Shown in pieces: positions 1 to 10,502 of a DNA stretch of 64,000 bases. Made by a program: the position numbers and the translations under genes. Source of the DNA: Gonium pectorale (lineage: Eukaryota > Chlorophyta > Chlorophyceae > Chlamydomonadales > Volvocaceae); contig LSYV01000015.1 in assembly GCA_001584585.1 (NCBI GenBank), positions 666,755 through 730,754 of the forward strand, written 5' to 3'. Position 1 is the stretch's first letter, and every line of letters starts with the position of its first letter. The notes beneath the pieces are model-generated. The model was not told where the DNA came from. It made no database searches and was given only the letters and a program-made list of their open reading frames with translations.

Positions 1-3000
1 CCGCACTGCATCCGCCATCCGCAGCGCCGGGTAGCCGTACTGCTCCAGGATGGTTTCGGCGCTGAGCTCCGCAATGTGCGACAGGCACTCCTGAAGCTCG
101 GGCGTGAACTTTTTGCCAATGGCGCCGCCCTGCACAGGGGTTGGAGCAAGGCAACGCTGAAACGAAGGACGGCACGCAGCGGTCGCCCTGCGGTGGGGCT
201 TGCTAGGACGGTCGCGTGCGCTCGCGGATGGCCGGTGCAGCACAGGGGCATGGCAATGCGCAACAATACAGCCGGACAGCGCTTCAGAGCCTCTTGCAAT
301 TGAAGGGTCGAAGTCCCAAGGGCGGCCCAAGGTGACTGGGCCCGGGTGCCAAACGCGCCGGTATACCGCCCGCAGCGACGGCGAGGCCGTGGCTCGCAGG
401 TGCCCGGTGCCGCTGGGTTCGGGCCCCCTGCTGCCCCGAACTGAGCCGCGAGGTGTTCCCTGTGCGTGCGCGGCGCGTGCCCCGCACCGGCGCGTGGCAG
501 CGGTAGTCCATGAGCAGCAGCGGTGAAAGGAACTTTGCGGGGCCGCGCGGGGGATTCTTCTGCGGGTACTTGAGCACGTAGAAGAAGCCCTATGTGCGTG
601 GAGGGAGGGGGGGAAGGGGAGGGGAGGGTGACCACAGATTATTCGGGGGATGTGCGGGCACCGTGGCAGGCGCCGCGCACCGGATGCGTAGTGGAGGCGG
701 GGCAAGGCAGTGGCGGGCATGCAGTAGCGAGCGGTGGCACATGGCTCTTGCCGTACAGCGGTCCACCTGAGGTTGGGGTGAGGTTTAGGGTGAGGGTGAG
801 GCCTCACGGGCTCCCACGCACGCCGTGTTGAAGGGGCATGCCATGTGACGTGGTACCGCAACGGGCGAGGCGCCAACTTGGGGCGTGACAATGTATTGCG
901 ACGGCGGTGGCGGAGGCCGGGAGCCTCACCAGATGGTTGATCATGAACTTCTGGGTGGTTGGGACGAGCAGCGAGTCGATGCCGCATCTCCGCCACGCAG
1001 TTGCGTACACCTGCGTCAGTCGGGCGAGCGGCGCCGAAAGAAAATAGAACCCGCCGAACGGATTGTAAAGAAAGCGCTTGGGAGCTGCGGGTGGCCTAAA
1101 TTGCGCTGCATGAACACCGGCATATCCTCAAACATGATTAAATACAGACACAAGCCACTGCGGAACCCCCACGCGTGTCCCCTCCTCTCTCTTGGTCTGG
1201 CTACACGAACCTATCATTCCGCCTCATCGCTGTCAACGGCACCAGGCCGACAGACATGCCCAGAACCACGCATGCCGTACACGTGCCCTCCTGCCGACCC
1301 CCATCCACCCCTGTCGTCTACCCTTGCCGCCATGTGCCACTCTCGACACCGTTTGTCGTCAATATGGCCGCAAGGTGACAGAACCGAGCACCCGTCCTCC
1401 AAACCTACGCCCTGCCTCCATAAACGGCGCGACAACTCCGCGCCGCGGCCGCCGGTTCCGCCCCGATCCCTGGCCCCCTCGCCCAGGTGCGGCACCCTCT
1501 GCGCCCCCTCAACCGCACCTGGTCGTTGTCGATGAGCCAGAACTTGCCGGTCTCGGTGAGGAAGATGTTCTGCTGGTGCCTGTCGCACTGGCTGAACAGC
1601 AGGTCGAAGATGGCACCCTGCACCAGCTCGTGGTGGTTGATCCGCTTGGACAGCAGCTCGATCAGCACGTCGGGCTTCAGGGGCGGCTTGCCGGCTTCCT
1701 ACATGGGCCAGGCCAGGGTCGGGCGGTGGAGCTGAAAAGCAGCAAGCATTACAGCTGAAGGAGCCCTTGTCGCATGATTTCACGGGTAAGGCAGTGGGGC
1801 AGAGAGGCGGCGGGACAGTGGCGGGTCAACACGCTGGATTCAGCCAACCCCCGGGGACCCGGGCACGCTGCGACGGATTCCGAGCGTGGCGCGCGAGGCT
1901 GACGTCGTCGCCGACATTTGGGAGTAAAAGATATATGACCTCCCAGGAGCAGGCACGGAGAAATCCCAGTGGGATCCAGGGGCGGGGCAGGAGCAGCAGG
2001 CCCGGGCCTGTGTGCACACCACTGCGCGCCTCAAAAGCCCCGTTGCTCCCAGCCTGCCCTCGTAGGCAGCTATAGATGGCACCACACCGGCAACGCTGCA
2101 GGGCTGAGCCGCACGGTCCCCACCTCACCGCACCTCACCTGGATGTTCTGCACCGACACCCCGTCCGCAATGTCGGCCCACAGCCCCAGCCATTTGACGT
2201 GGAATCCCGATCCGGGCATGACTCCATTGAGCGGCTCCACCCACACCTTGGGCACGATCTCGTTCATGCCGCACTCGGCGGTCAGCTGCGCCGGGACGGG
2301 TATGTGTCGGGGGGGGGGGGCAGCCGTTTTCGTTACGTTGTGTTCTGTGAGGGCTACTGGGGCCCCTAGGTGCAAGGGCGGGGGCAGCGTAGCGGCCGCC
2401 CGGGCATTGCACCAGAGGAGGGGAGGCGGGCGGAGAGGTAAGGCAGGACGCCGGCAAGGAACGCTTTATACTCAGCCCGCGAGACGACTACCCTTTCGGC
2501 TCTTGCCACTTGCGCGGCTCTGGACCATCCCCGAAGCGGAGACCGGCCACTCACGCACCTTCTGCTGCGCCAGAAGTAGCTTGACCTGCGCGTAGACCCG
2601 CTTGGGGTCGCACATGCCCAGGCCGCGCTGCTTGGCCTTGAGCACGGGGATGCACCACACCTTGACCACCGCCCAGCCCGAGGCCGTGCGGTCAGTACGC
2701 ACGCGGAAGAGCCACGAGGGGCTGCCGCCCGGCTCGTGCGCGTAGTAGGAGCCGAGCAGGATTGAGCCCGAAGCCATCATCTCCTGCGGAGTCGGGGAAT
2801 GCGGATCGTTGAAAGCCATCTATCAGCTTGGCGTGAATGAAACTGCGTAGATAGCTACCTTTTGGGCCAGCACCATGTGATGCTGGCGCCGGTGAGGGCC
2901 GTCGGCCGTGCCTCTGCCTCTGCCGGCCGTTCACGAGGTCTTAGGGAAGCGCGGGAGGGGACGGGGTGCCGCTAGCTAGCACATTTGCCGGCAGCTGCTC

Positions 3001-6000
3001 GGGGCGCGCCCACATTGGCGCAACACAGCTGCCGTGTCCGGGTGGCGCTGGCGTGTTGTGCTAGCCATGTTTGCTGCGTTTCCTCCGCTTCACTCCCGAG
3101 TCTACCCCCATTCCTTCCCGGTTCCCGCCCCGGCTGCGCCGCTTGTCCCAAGCTCACCAAAACCCCTGCCCTTTAGGCAACGTTATGAAATCGCTTCATC
3201 AACCCTGCCTGCCTTTCAATGCCCAGTCCCCACGCTCAGTAGCCAAACCCGGCTCACCCCGCCGTCACACGCGCAGAGTCAGGTTCACCCGACCCCCCTG
3301 GCCCAGCACGCCATACCGGACCCCACATCCACGCACATTCCCTCCACGTCGCATCGCCCCGCAGCACGGCAGGCGCGAGAGCCTATGCAACGAGAACGCC
3401 CTTATGCCCTCTCTCCTTGTGTAAGACCCGACCCCCCCCCCAACCCCCCGCCCCCCCCCGCCGCCCCCCCGACCCCACCCACCAGCGTGTGGTCGCATCC
3501 CCGGCACACGGTGCAGTTGGGCAGGTGCTGCTTGGACTGAAAGATGCGCTTTCCGGGCGCGATGTCCGAGATGTTATACACGCGGCCGCCGATGTGGTAG
3601 TCGGGCGTGCTCTCCGTGGTGTCCAGGGCCTGGTAGGCGGACAGCCGCCGCCGGGGGCCGCCCAGCGGGCCGGCACCTGCCCCCGCACCGGGGTACCCCA
3701 CGGCCTCATCGCCGTCCGCCTCCTCGAAGTCCACATCATCGGCGCCATCAGCATCAACAGCGCCGTCCGTTGACGCAGAGACATGCTGCTTTGCGCGCAG
3801 CGTGCGGCGATGCGAGCTGCTGGGACCGCTGCCGTCGCCGCAGTCACCGCTGCTGCAGCCGCCGCCACCGGCTCCGCCGTCGCCAGCGGGCCAGGGCCCG
3901 TCCAGCGGCTTCAGGCCGTGAATGAGGCCCTCTGCCTCGGCCGGATTGGCCGCGTATTCGGGGGTCCCAGGCTCGTAGCTGCGCAACCGCCGACGGCCGC
4001 TGCCACCGCCCCCGGAAGCCGCTTTTTGCTGCTGGGACTGCTGTTTCTGCTGGTCTGGCTGGCCCAGCTTCATGGCTGAGTTGGGAACGCAGACTTTGCA
4101 ATAGTAGCACTCATCCACGTGGGGAAGGGACTGCGCAGGGTGGGGGTAATAAAGAAAGGGAAACGGGTCGCGTCGTGGACACCGAATCGGGGCGGGGTGG
4201 GGGTGGGGGGCGGGACGGAGGGCATAAGGGAGATGTTTGAGGAGGCCTGCACGAGCTTGCCGGCATCTGTCGGCCCCTGGAAGCCACGTCCGCCACTAGG
4301 CAACCCAACAAACCTACCCTGATCTGCCAGACAGACACAACCTCCACCGAAAGCGGACATTCCCTCCCTTCCTGGCCCGCACAACCTCAGCCCTGCCCCA
4401 AACCCCAGACATGCCATCCCATCACCAGCAGTCCCACAACCAACAGCCCCTGGCCCCATTTGCTTGCTCGTGACAGGCCGGGTCGCACCCCCTGGCTGAT
4501 CACACGCATGCTATGCCCCCAGACACCTGGCACCTGCGCGACCAGGCTGCAGCCTTGCTGCGATACCAACGCAGTCGAGCGGACAGAGGCAGCGGGGCAA
4601 GGGGCCAACCAACCGGTTGACAAAACAGGGCGCCAGCGAGGGGCGCCGCCAGTGCGGCCTGGGCAGCCATCCTCACCGGTCAGCACGCGCCCGCCCACAC
4701 ACCCCGCAGCCCGCCGTATTGGCCCGCACCGGGACAGCCGCCGGCCAGCGGCTCACCATACCCACTCATCCGCAGCCATGTCCGGACAGCCGGCCGGTGA
4801 CCCACCATGAGCCGGTCAATGTCGGCCTGCGTCTTCGGCACGAATAGGTCCGACCAGTCCAGGTTGCTGCTGTGCACGTCAGTGGCCGTTTTGGAAACCT
4901 CGGTGGAGATGAGCTTGGACACGTCGTACTCGTGGAAGGCGGCGTGAACACCCGCGGAGCCGCCGGAGGCGGAGCCACCCGACAGGGAGCCACCCGCAGA
5001 GCTGCCCGAGCCCTGCTGCTGTCGCTCCTTGCCGGCCTCGGTGGCTGTTGGGGCTGCGGTAGCGGGAGAGGGCAAAGGAGACGGCGGCGGCAGCGGGGAC
5101 GGCGGCAGCGGGGATGGGGGCGGCGGGGAGGGCGGCGGCGGCGAGGGCGGCGGGGGCGAGGGCGGCGGGGGTGAGGGCGGCGGCGGCGAGGGCGGCGGCG
5201 GCGAAGGTGGAGGCGAGGGCCTTACCACACCATTTGCCGCCGCCCCTTCGCCGTGCCCTGCTTTTCCCCCGTCTGCGCCGCCTCTCGCCGCTGGCCCGAG
5301 GCCCTGCAGCGGAGGCCCGGGCGCCGGAGGCGAAGGAGTCCCCGCCGCACCACTATTGCCACGTTGTTGCTGCTCCAAGTTCTCCCGAGATTGGGGCTGC
5401 GGTGGAACGAAGAGGAGTTGTCGTTAAGCAAGGTCGCCCATGCTGCAGCGCCAAAGCCGCCATTGTCCCATAATCTGTAGCACCTCGCCAGGGCGAGAAC
5501 GCTTTGCAGCGCGCACAGGGGAGCCCCGGAGTGACATGTTTGCACGGTTCCGCAACACAGGCGCTCCGAGCAGCCAGGGCCCCTGCAACTGGGGCACTTG
5601 GCACACCCGATACACTGCAGGCTGGCGAAATCAGAACCCATGAGCATCGGGGGAAGCAGCGACCAGGCACTTTTCGGACGCCTCGCGCTGCAGCACCAAT
5701 GTGCACCCCGTCCCCCGCTCGGCCCCCAGACCAAACCGTACAGGTCCGCGTCGCCTCACCCGCACATCGTCGCGTGATTCAATATGCAGCCCCGCTAACC
5801 GCAACCGTATCTTGCACAAGCTATAAAGGCTGAAGGGGTTGGCTGTGGGGGGCCAAGGGGTGCGGCGGGGAGCCAGGGGCGGGTTGACAACGGGTTCAAA
5901 CCGGGTGCGGAGCCCTCCATCAGGCAGGCGGCTCACCGGTATAGAAGCCCTTCTGCTGTGCCCCTGGGCGCGATAGAATGGCGTTGCACTGTTCCACGCG

Positions 6001-6198
6001 ACTGTGCATGACCAAGACCTGGCGCCAGGAGCCGTCGTTCGTAAGTGAGAGGCGCGTGAGCTAAGGCTCACTAATGAAGCGCACCGTTGGAAGAAGCGCA
6101 AACATAAGCGCCAAGCCGAGGCAGACCGAGTACTTTCGCAGCCTATTCGCCCCGCCATGGTGGTGGTGTCCACCCGTGCGATGAGATCCGCCCCTCAT
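1..6198 (-). CDS. Signal-anchored, proline-rich atypical kinase-like protein (3' end outside window)
   Basis: Visible coding exons, high to low, are 5396-4806, 4130-3483, 2783-2559, 2285-2139, 1698-1519, about 1095-930, 589-488 and 129 to beyond 1. A likely first exon starts with ATG at 6198 and encodes His/Gly then a hydrophobic segment (KYSVCLGLALMFALLPTV), a type II signal anchor. Exon 5396-4806 has an SPPPP tract (plus 5095-5222) typical of algal extracellular hydroxyproline-rich hinges. Exon 4130-3483 is Cys-containing (CYYCKVC, CTVCRGC). The kinase-like core follows: GSILLGSYY (Gly-rich loop-like), VVKVW (candidate Lys), CDRHQQN (catalytic-loop-like) and LIDNDQ (metal-site-like). This D..N / IDN pattern resembles the PI-kinase/FAM20/actin-fragmin-kinase fold rather than a classical HRD/DFG kinase. 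The family is inferred; activity is unproven. Phase fails between exons 1698-1519 and 1095-930, and between the anchor exon and 5396, so exons there are missing or misplaced. Confidence 0.62.
5095..5222 (-). repeat. SPPPP-coding minisatellite (hydroxyproline-rich hinge)
   Basis: A purine-rich tandem repeat on the plus strand reads on the minus strand as repeated Ser-Pro(3-4) units, drifting to SPLPP at one end. Such blocks form glycosylated rods in volvocine extracellular-matrix proteins. It supports a lumenal or extracellular location for the host protein. Confidence 0.85.
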
Positions 6199-6673
6199 CT
6201 GCAGCTAATGATCAAGCTATGCGGGACGCCCCATCGGTACTCTAGCCCGTCCCCACGATCGGGTATACGAAAGCCTAATGAACAAGGATTTCGTGTCCAG
6301 GAATGACCGTAAGAATGAATGGAATGGAGGCACATCACGGAGGTAGCACATGGTCGCGCTCCTCATGCCCCGAGTAAAACCGACACGTCCCAACTGTCAA
6401 CATAGTATTGCGAACGAGCACCTCGCCATATTTAAACGTTCATATATATACAGCTTATCCAAAATATCATCAGTACTAGCCATTCGCACCCAGATTTGCT
6501 CCAGCTCTCGAAGATTTATCACCCCTGTGTCACCCCTGCCCGCTGAGCCCGCTTCCGCTCGCATATACAATAGTCGTTTCTTAGGAGTGGGCTACAGGGC
6601 TCGCCCTGTACCTGCCGGCTACAAAGTAACACCCGGGCCTGGCCTTCTCTGGAGCTGACGAGCGCCAGCAAGC
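6199..6673. promoter_or_regulatory. Divergent promoter region between the kinase-like gene and the EF-hand-like gene
   Basis: These 475 bases separate two head-to-head coding starts (6198 on minus, 6674 on plus). They are AT-richer than the flanks and include a TATA-like run at 6441-6450 (catatatata) preceded by atttaaacg. No coding exon is evident. Transcription starts cannot be placed from sequence alone. Confidence 0.4.
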
Positions 6674-8794
6674 ATGCCGCTGGACTTCAAAGAGGTTGCG
6701 CCGGAGCCAAAGGCCAAAAAAGATAGCAAGCCGAGGCTTAACCCGACAACACTCCTCGACCGCAAGGGCAAAGCCCCGACGCCGCTACACCTTGACAGCC
6801 AAGTGCTGCCAAACCTCATACGGAAGGTGCGCGCTCGGGGGACCAAAAAACCTTCAGTGGAGGCGGGAGGGTGACACGCTGGTGGAGGTGAGGGCTTTGT
6901 TCGGAGGGTACCTGTGTGCAAGTGGCCCACCGACATGTGCGGATGGGTATTTCTCTCCGAGACCTGGGGTTGGACAGGTACCAGATTCTCGCAGCACCCT
7001 CTCCCTCTGTGCACGCGACCGGTTGTGACAGGGGAATGTCATGGAGCTGAGGAAGCACGCAGAGTAACACGAGTGCTTGGCCCAGAGTGACTGGGGCAAC
7101 CGTCATGGGAAACTTGGCATGTGCGCGGGGTGTAGCCAGGATTCTGTCCTGTGCGCGCTCTGCTGCTCCTGCGGGTGATCCAATTCTCTCGATGCCGTGG
7201 CAGTTATCCTCTTTGACCGTCCCGCTGGTGCTCAGGTGGGCGATTGGAAGCGAAACCGGATATCTCAGGCGATGGTGGAGTCCTACCTAGAGCGCAACAC
7301 GCTGGTGTTCGACCGTGAACTGCTCACAAAGGTGGGCGCCAGAAGAAGCGGAGCCGCAGCTTAGGGAGTGCGCAAGCGCTTAGCACGGGAGCTTCGGCAG
7401 CGGCAGCGGTATGCGTCGTGCCGCCTCCTCCTTGGCTTTGGACGCCCCGTCGCCTTGTGTTGGTCAAGGGTGCGGCCCGCGTGCGCCAGGGCACGGGGGA
7501 AGTTGTTTGCGTGCTCTGTTCCGGGAACGTCGCCGGCGCCGTGTGTGACCTCGGTCACTACTCACAGACTCGTCCTCCTCGCCTCCGCTCTGCTGTGCAC
7601 TGCGCAACCGCGCAGATGTTCACGGAGGCTGACTACCAGAAGGAGGGCTCCCTGGACACCCGCGCACTGACCATCGCGATCTCGGGCCGCTTTCCTAAGC
7701 GCGAGCATACAGCCGATTGGCGCGGGCTGGTGTGCATGCTGCTGGGCCTTCCGGAGCTCGTCCTCACCGATGACCCGGAGATGGTCCTCCTTCGCACCAC
7801 CACGGAGCGCCTGCACAGCGGACGTGGAGCACCCGGCCTGGGTGGGACGTACAACTCAGGGAACATATGGGACAATCCCCCGCCGCCGCTGCCACCCGTC
7901 CACCGGCGGTCCTCCTCCAGCGGCAAGGCGAAGGCCAAGGAGCCCTCTCCCGAGTGGCAGGACACCATGAACCGGACCGCCTCGGCGACCGGGGCGGGAT
8001 CTGCCTCAGGTACGGGGAGCCTCACGGGCACCGGCACGCTCACCGCGCTAGGGGGCAACTTGAACGCGACGATGCGATCGGGCAGCGCTGGCGGCGTGCT
8101 GGACGCGAGCGGGGCGCTGGGCAGCAGCAGCTTGATGGTGGGAGGCGTGGTGGGCACGACGGGCGGGCTGAAGCAAGTGGGGCAGATCGCGGACGAGCTG
8201 CGGCTCAACGCTGCGCTGCTGGGCAGCTCCGGAAACGGGCTGCCTGGCGAGGCTGCAGGGCCGCGATCCACGTTCGGCACCGTCCGGGACTTCAACGACT
8301 TCGCGCGGGGGCTGGAGATGCTCCCCCGGCTGGCAGCCGACAGCGGCACCGCTGGCCTGGGGCCCGGCAGCGGCTCAGCGTCCGCAGACGCCTCGCCACG
8401 AACCGCAACGCACCTGGGCGCGCCCAAGGACCCGGTGCGGGTGTGGGCGGCGCCGTTGCCGCCATCCGCGATCAGCCTGCCGGCCTCGGCGCTGCGGACG
8501 CTACGCGAGAGCGTGCGAAGCACTGCGTCCACCAAGCCGGACTTCGAGCGGTCCTTCAAGCCGCTAGACTCACACGACTTGGACCTGAAGCGGACGCTGG
8601 GACAGGGCATGGACATGGAGAAGAGCCTGGCGAGGGTGGAGCCCGTGAGGGACACCAAGGTGCTGCCGCGCGCAGATTACGTAACATGGTGTGACTATGC
8701 GGCGGGCTGCCGCACAGCGCCCACGGGGTGGTACGAGCGGCACCCGGCGGCGGCGGCGCAGGATACGGGGGATCACAAGTATCCCTGGTGCTGA
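6674..8794 (+). CDS. Unknown protein with degenerate EF-hand-like segment
   Basis: Three exons join in phase 0: 6674-6826, 7236-7331 and 7616-8794, giving 475 residues. Donors are GTGCGC and GTGGGC, acceptors CTCAG and CGCAG. The N-terminus is Lys/Pro-rich and basic. Residues about 52-150 are the conserved-looking part: a helical stretch (MVESYLERNTLVFDRELLTK), then FTEADYQKEGSLDTRAL, which resembles an EF-hand loop with several ligands replaced, then WRGLVCMLLGLPELVL. Residues about 170-400 are Ser/Gly/Thr-rich and probably disordered. The C-terminus has Cys/Trp-rich motifs (WCDYAAGC, HKYPWC). I do not recognise the family with certainty. A ciliary EF-hand-related protein is possible, but that is only a guess from overall style. 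Confidence 0.72.
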
Positions 8795-10502
8795 GGATGC
8801 TGCTGAGGGCACTATCAGGGCCGTCGCTGGGGGCGCGAAGAAGGTCTTGGCCATGGGGTTGAGCAGTCGAACGCACTGTGGGTCGCTTATCAACGGGTGC
8901 CGTCGGGGCGCATGCCGTCTTGCACACGGTCGTTTGGAGGGCGCAGGTGTGCGGACCGCGGCTACCTAATGCCGGGCGGCTGACCGAGGCCAGGACAGGT
9001 CGGGCACTTTGTGAGCCTGCCACTGTGTCATTGACCAACCCTGTCCGATGCAAGCGGGGATGACCCGCGGATGTTCCCTGTTGAGAGCGCGCTCCGGAAG
9101 GCGTAGACATGTGGCGCGCAGCCTTCCGAAGCTTCATCAACCATGCCGGGCCCGACGTACCTTCAGCGAGCGCCCGCCTTGCCGTGTACCACACTTCCTT
9201 ACTGGTAACGCTCCTCTTCATAGCGAGTTTGCAGGGTCGTGAACATCCGGCAGCCCTAGGCTGGTTGTGGTCAGAGGCGGGCAGGGCGTGTCTTGTTGCT
9301 GTCGACACCAGGACGCCTGGCCCGCTTCGTGATTTTCTCAACGCATGTGCGCACTACCATTGCGCGTCGATGGGCGTGGCATGCAACAGCGGGCAGCCAT
9401 GCACATGGATACAAATCTGATAATGCAGTGAGCAAGTGTGTGGCCCCTCCGGCCACAAGTACTTGTGCGGAGATCAGTTGCAGCGTACCTTGTTCCTGGA
9501 GGCCAACCCTGCCGAACCACAAGGCGGGCACTCCTGGGCGCCACGCGTCCTTGCCCTCAAGGGGAAGACGCGTGCTGTGACGCAGTGCGAAATGGGGTAC
9601 CGCTTGAAGTGCACATAGTCCGGAACTGAACTTCGGAGAGAAGCTAATGGTTTGGCGGGATGGGCGCACGAATGGAAGCGGTCGAATGTTCGGAGGTTAC
9701 AAGGTTGGCGCCCTGGGCCCTCCCGCAGTCGTAGCAAGTTGGATGCCAGGCGTGGCGGCGACGGCGTCGTGCCTTCGTGCGCGAGCGGCGACATACTCAC
9801 GCGGCCCGGCCCGCATGCCGCCCAGACCATGGCAACCCACCCGTACGAGCCAACTGGCTCGCCGTAAACGGAATTCGAGAGGCACTCAAAAAAGACTCTC
9901 ATTGAAGTGTATGAATTCTCGTCCATGCCCTCCTCTCAGACTCAATTGCCAAACCACGCTCGTCATTTGAGCATGCGCTTCACTCTGAAGGAATCAACGT
10001 GCTGCACGTGTTCCACAAAGGCTCTCAACAACCACGAAGAAGGAAGCAGTTAGCAAACCGGAACCACAGAACCAGCAGAAGCAAAACAGTTCACCAACGG
10101 GACAGCTAGGGTACGCATCCGACCTCTCACCCAATGCTCTACCGCCGGGTAGATCAAAGCCACGAGCGGTCGGGCACCGAACAACGCCGCAGCACGGCAG
10201 CCCCAAACGCGTACAGAAGACTCACGAGCACGGCCACATGAACCACAGTGCAATCAACGAATAATAGACAGGTCATCGGACGGGCGACTGAAGCAGAGCG
10301 AAGAAGCGACGTGTGACCCGCGGGTCGCCAGCCCTCCGTACGCGCTTCAATTGCCCAAACACGAAGTCGCTACTTGCGACAGGGACGCACACCCGCAGTG
10401 CTAGCGCCAGCCCAATCACCGGCCCGCATCCCAGCGGGGCACGCCGCAAGCCGCTGAGCTTGCAGCGGCAGCTGCACAGGCGGACCGGGCGGCGTGCGGC
10501 GC
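8795..10502. other. Convergent 3' flanks, no gene seen
   Basis: This lies between the stop of the plus-strand EF-hand-like gene and the stop of minus-strand TYPA. It should hold both 3' UTRs. I found no exon chain. A TYPA poly(A) candidate lies at 9697-9701; I saw no TGTAA on the plus strand for the other gene. Confidence 0.6.
9697..9701 (-). terminator. Candidate TGTAA poly(A) signal of TYPA
   Basis: TGTAA on the minus strand is the canonical Chlamydomonas-type poly(A) signal. It is the first one found downstream of the TYPA stop, about 800 bases away, a normal 3' UTR length for these algae. Confidence 0.4.

Noticed and set aside
3430..3480. C-rich run as a possible structural element
   Set aside because: It is the polypyrimidine-like end region of an intron or simple sequence next to exon 4130-3483; no further structure seen.
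7633..8658. 341-codon minus-strand ORF
   Set aside because: Antisense shadow of the GC-rich third exon of the EF-hand-like gene; no motifs and no splice support.
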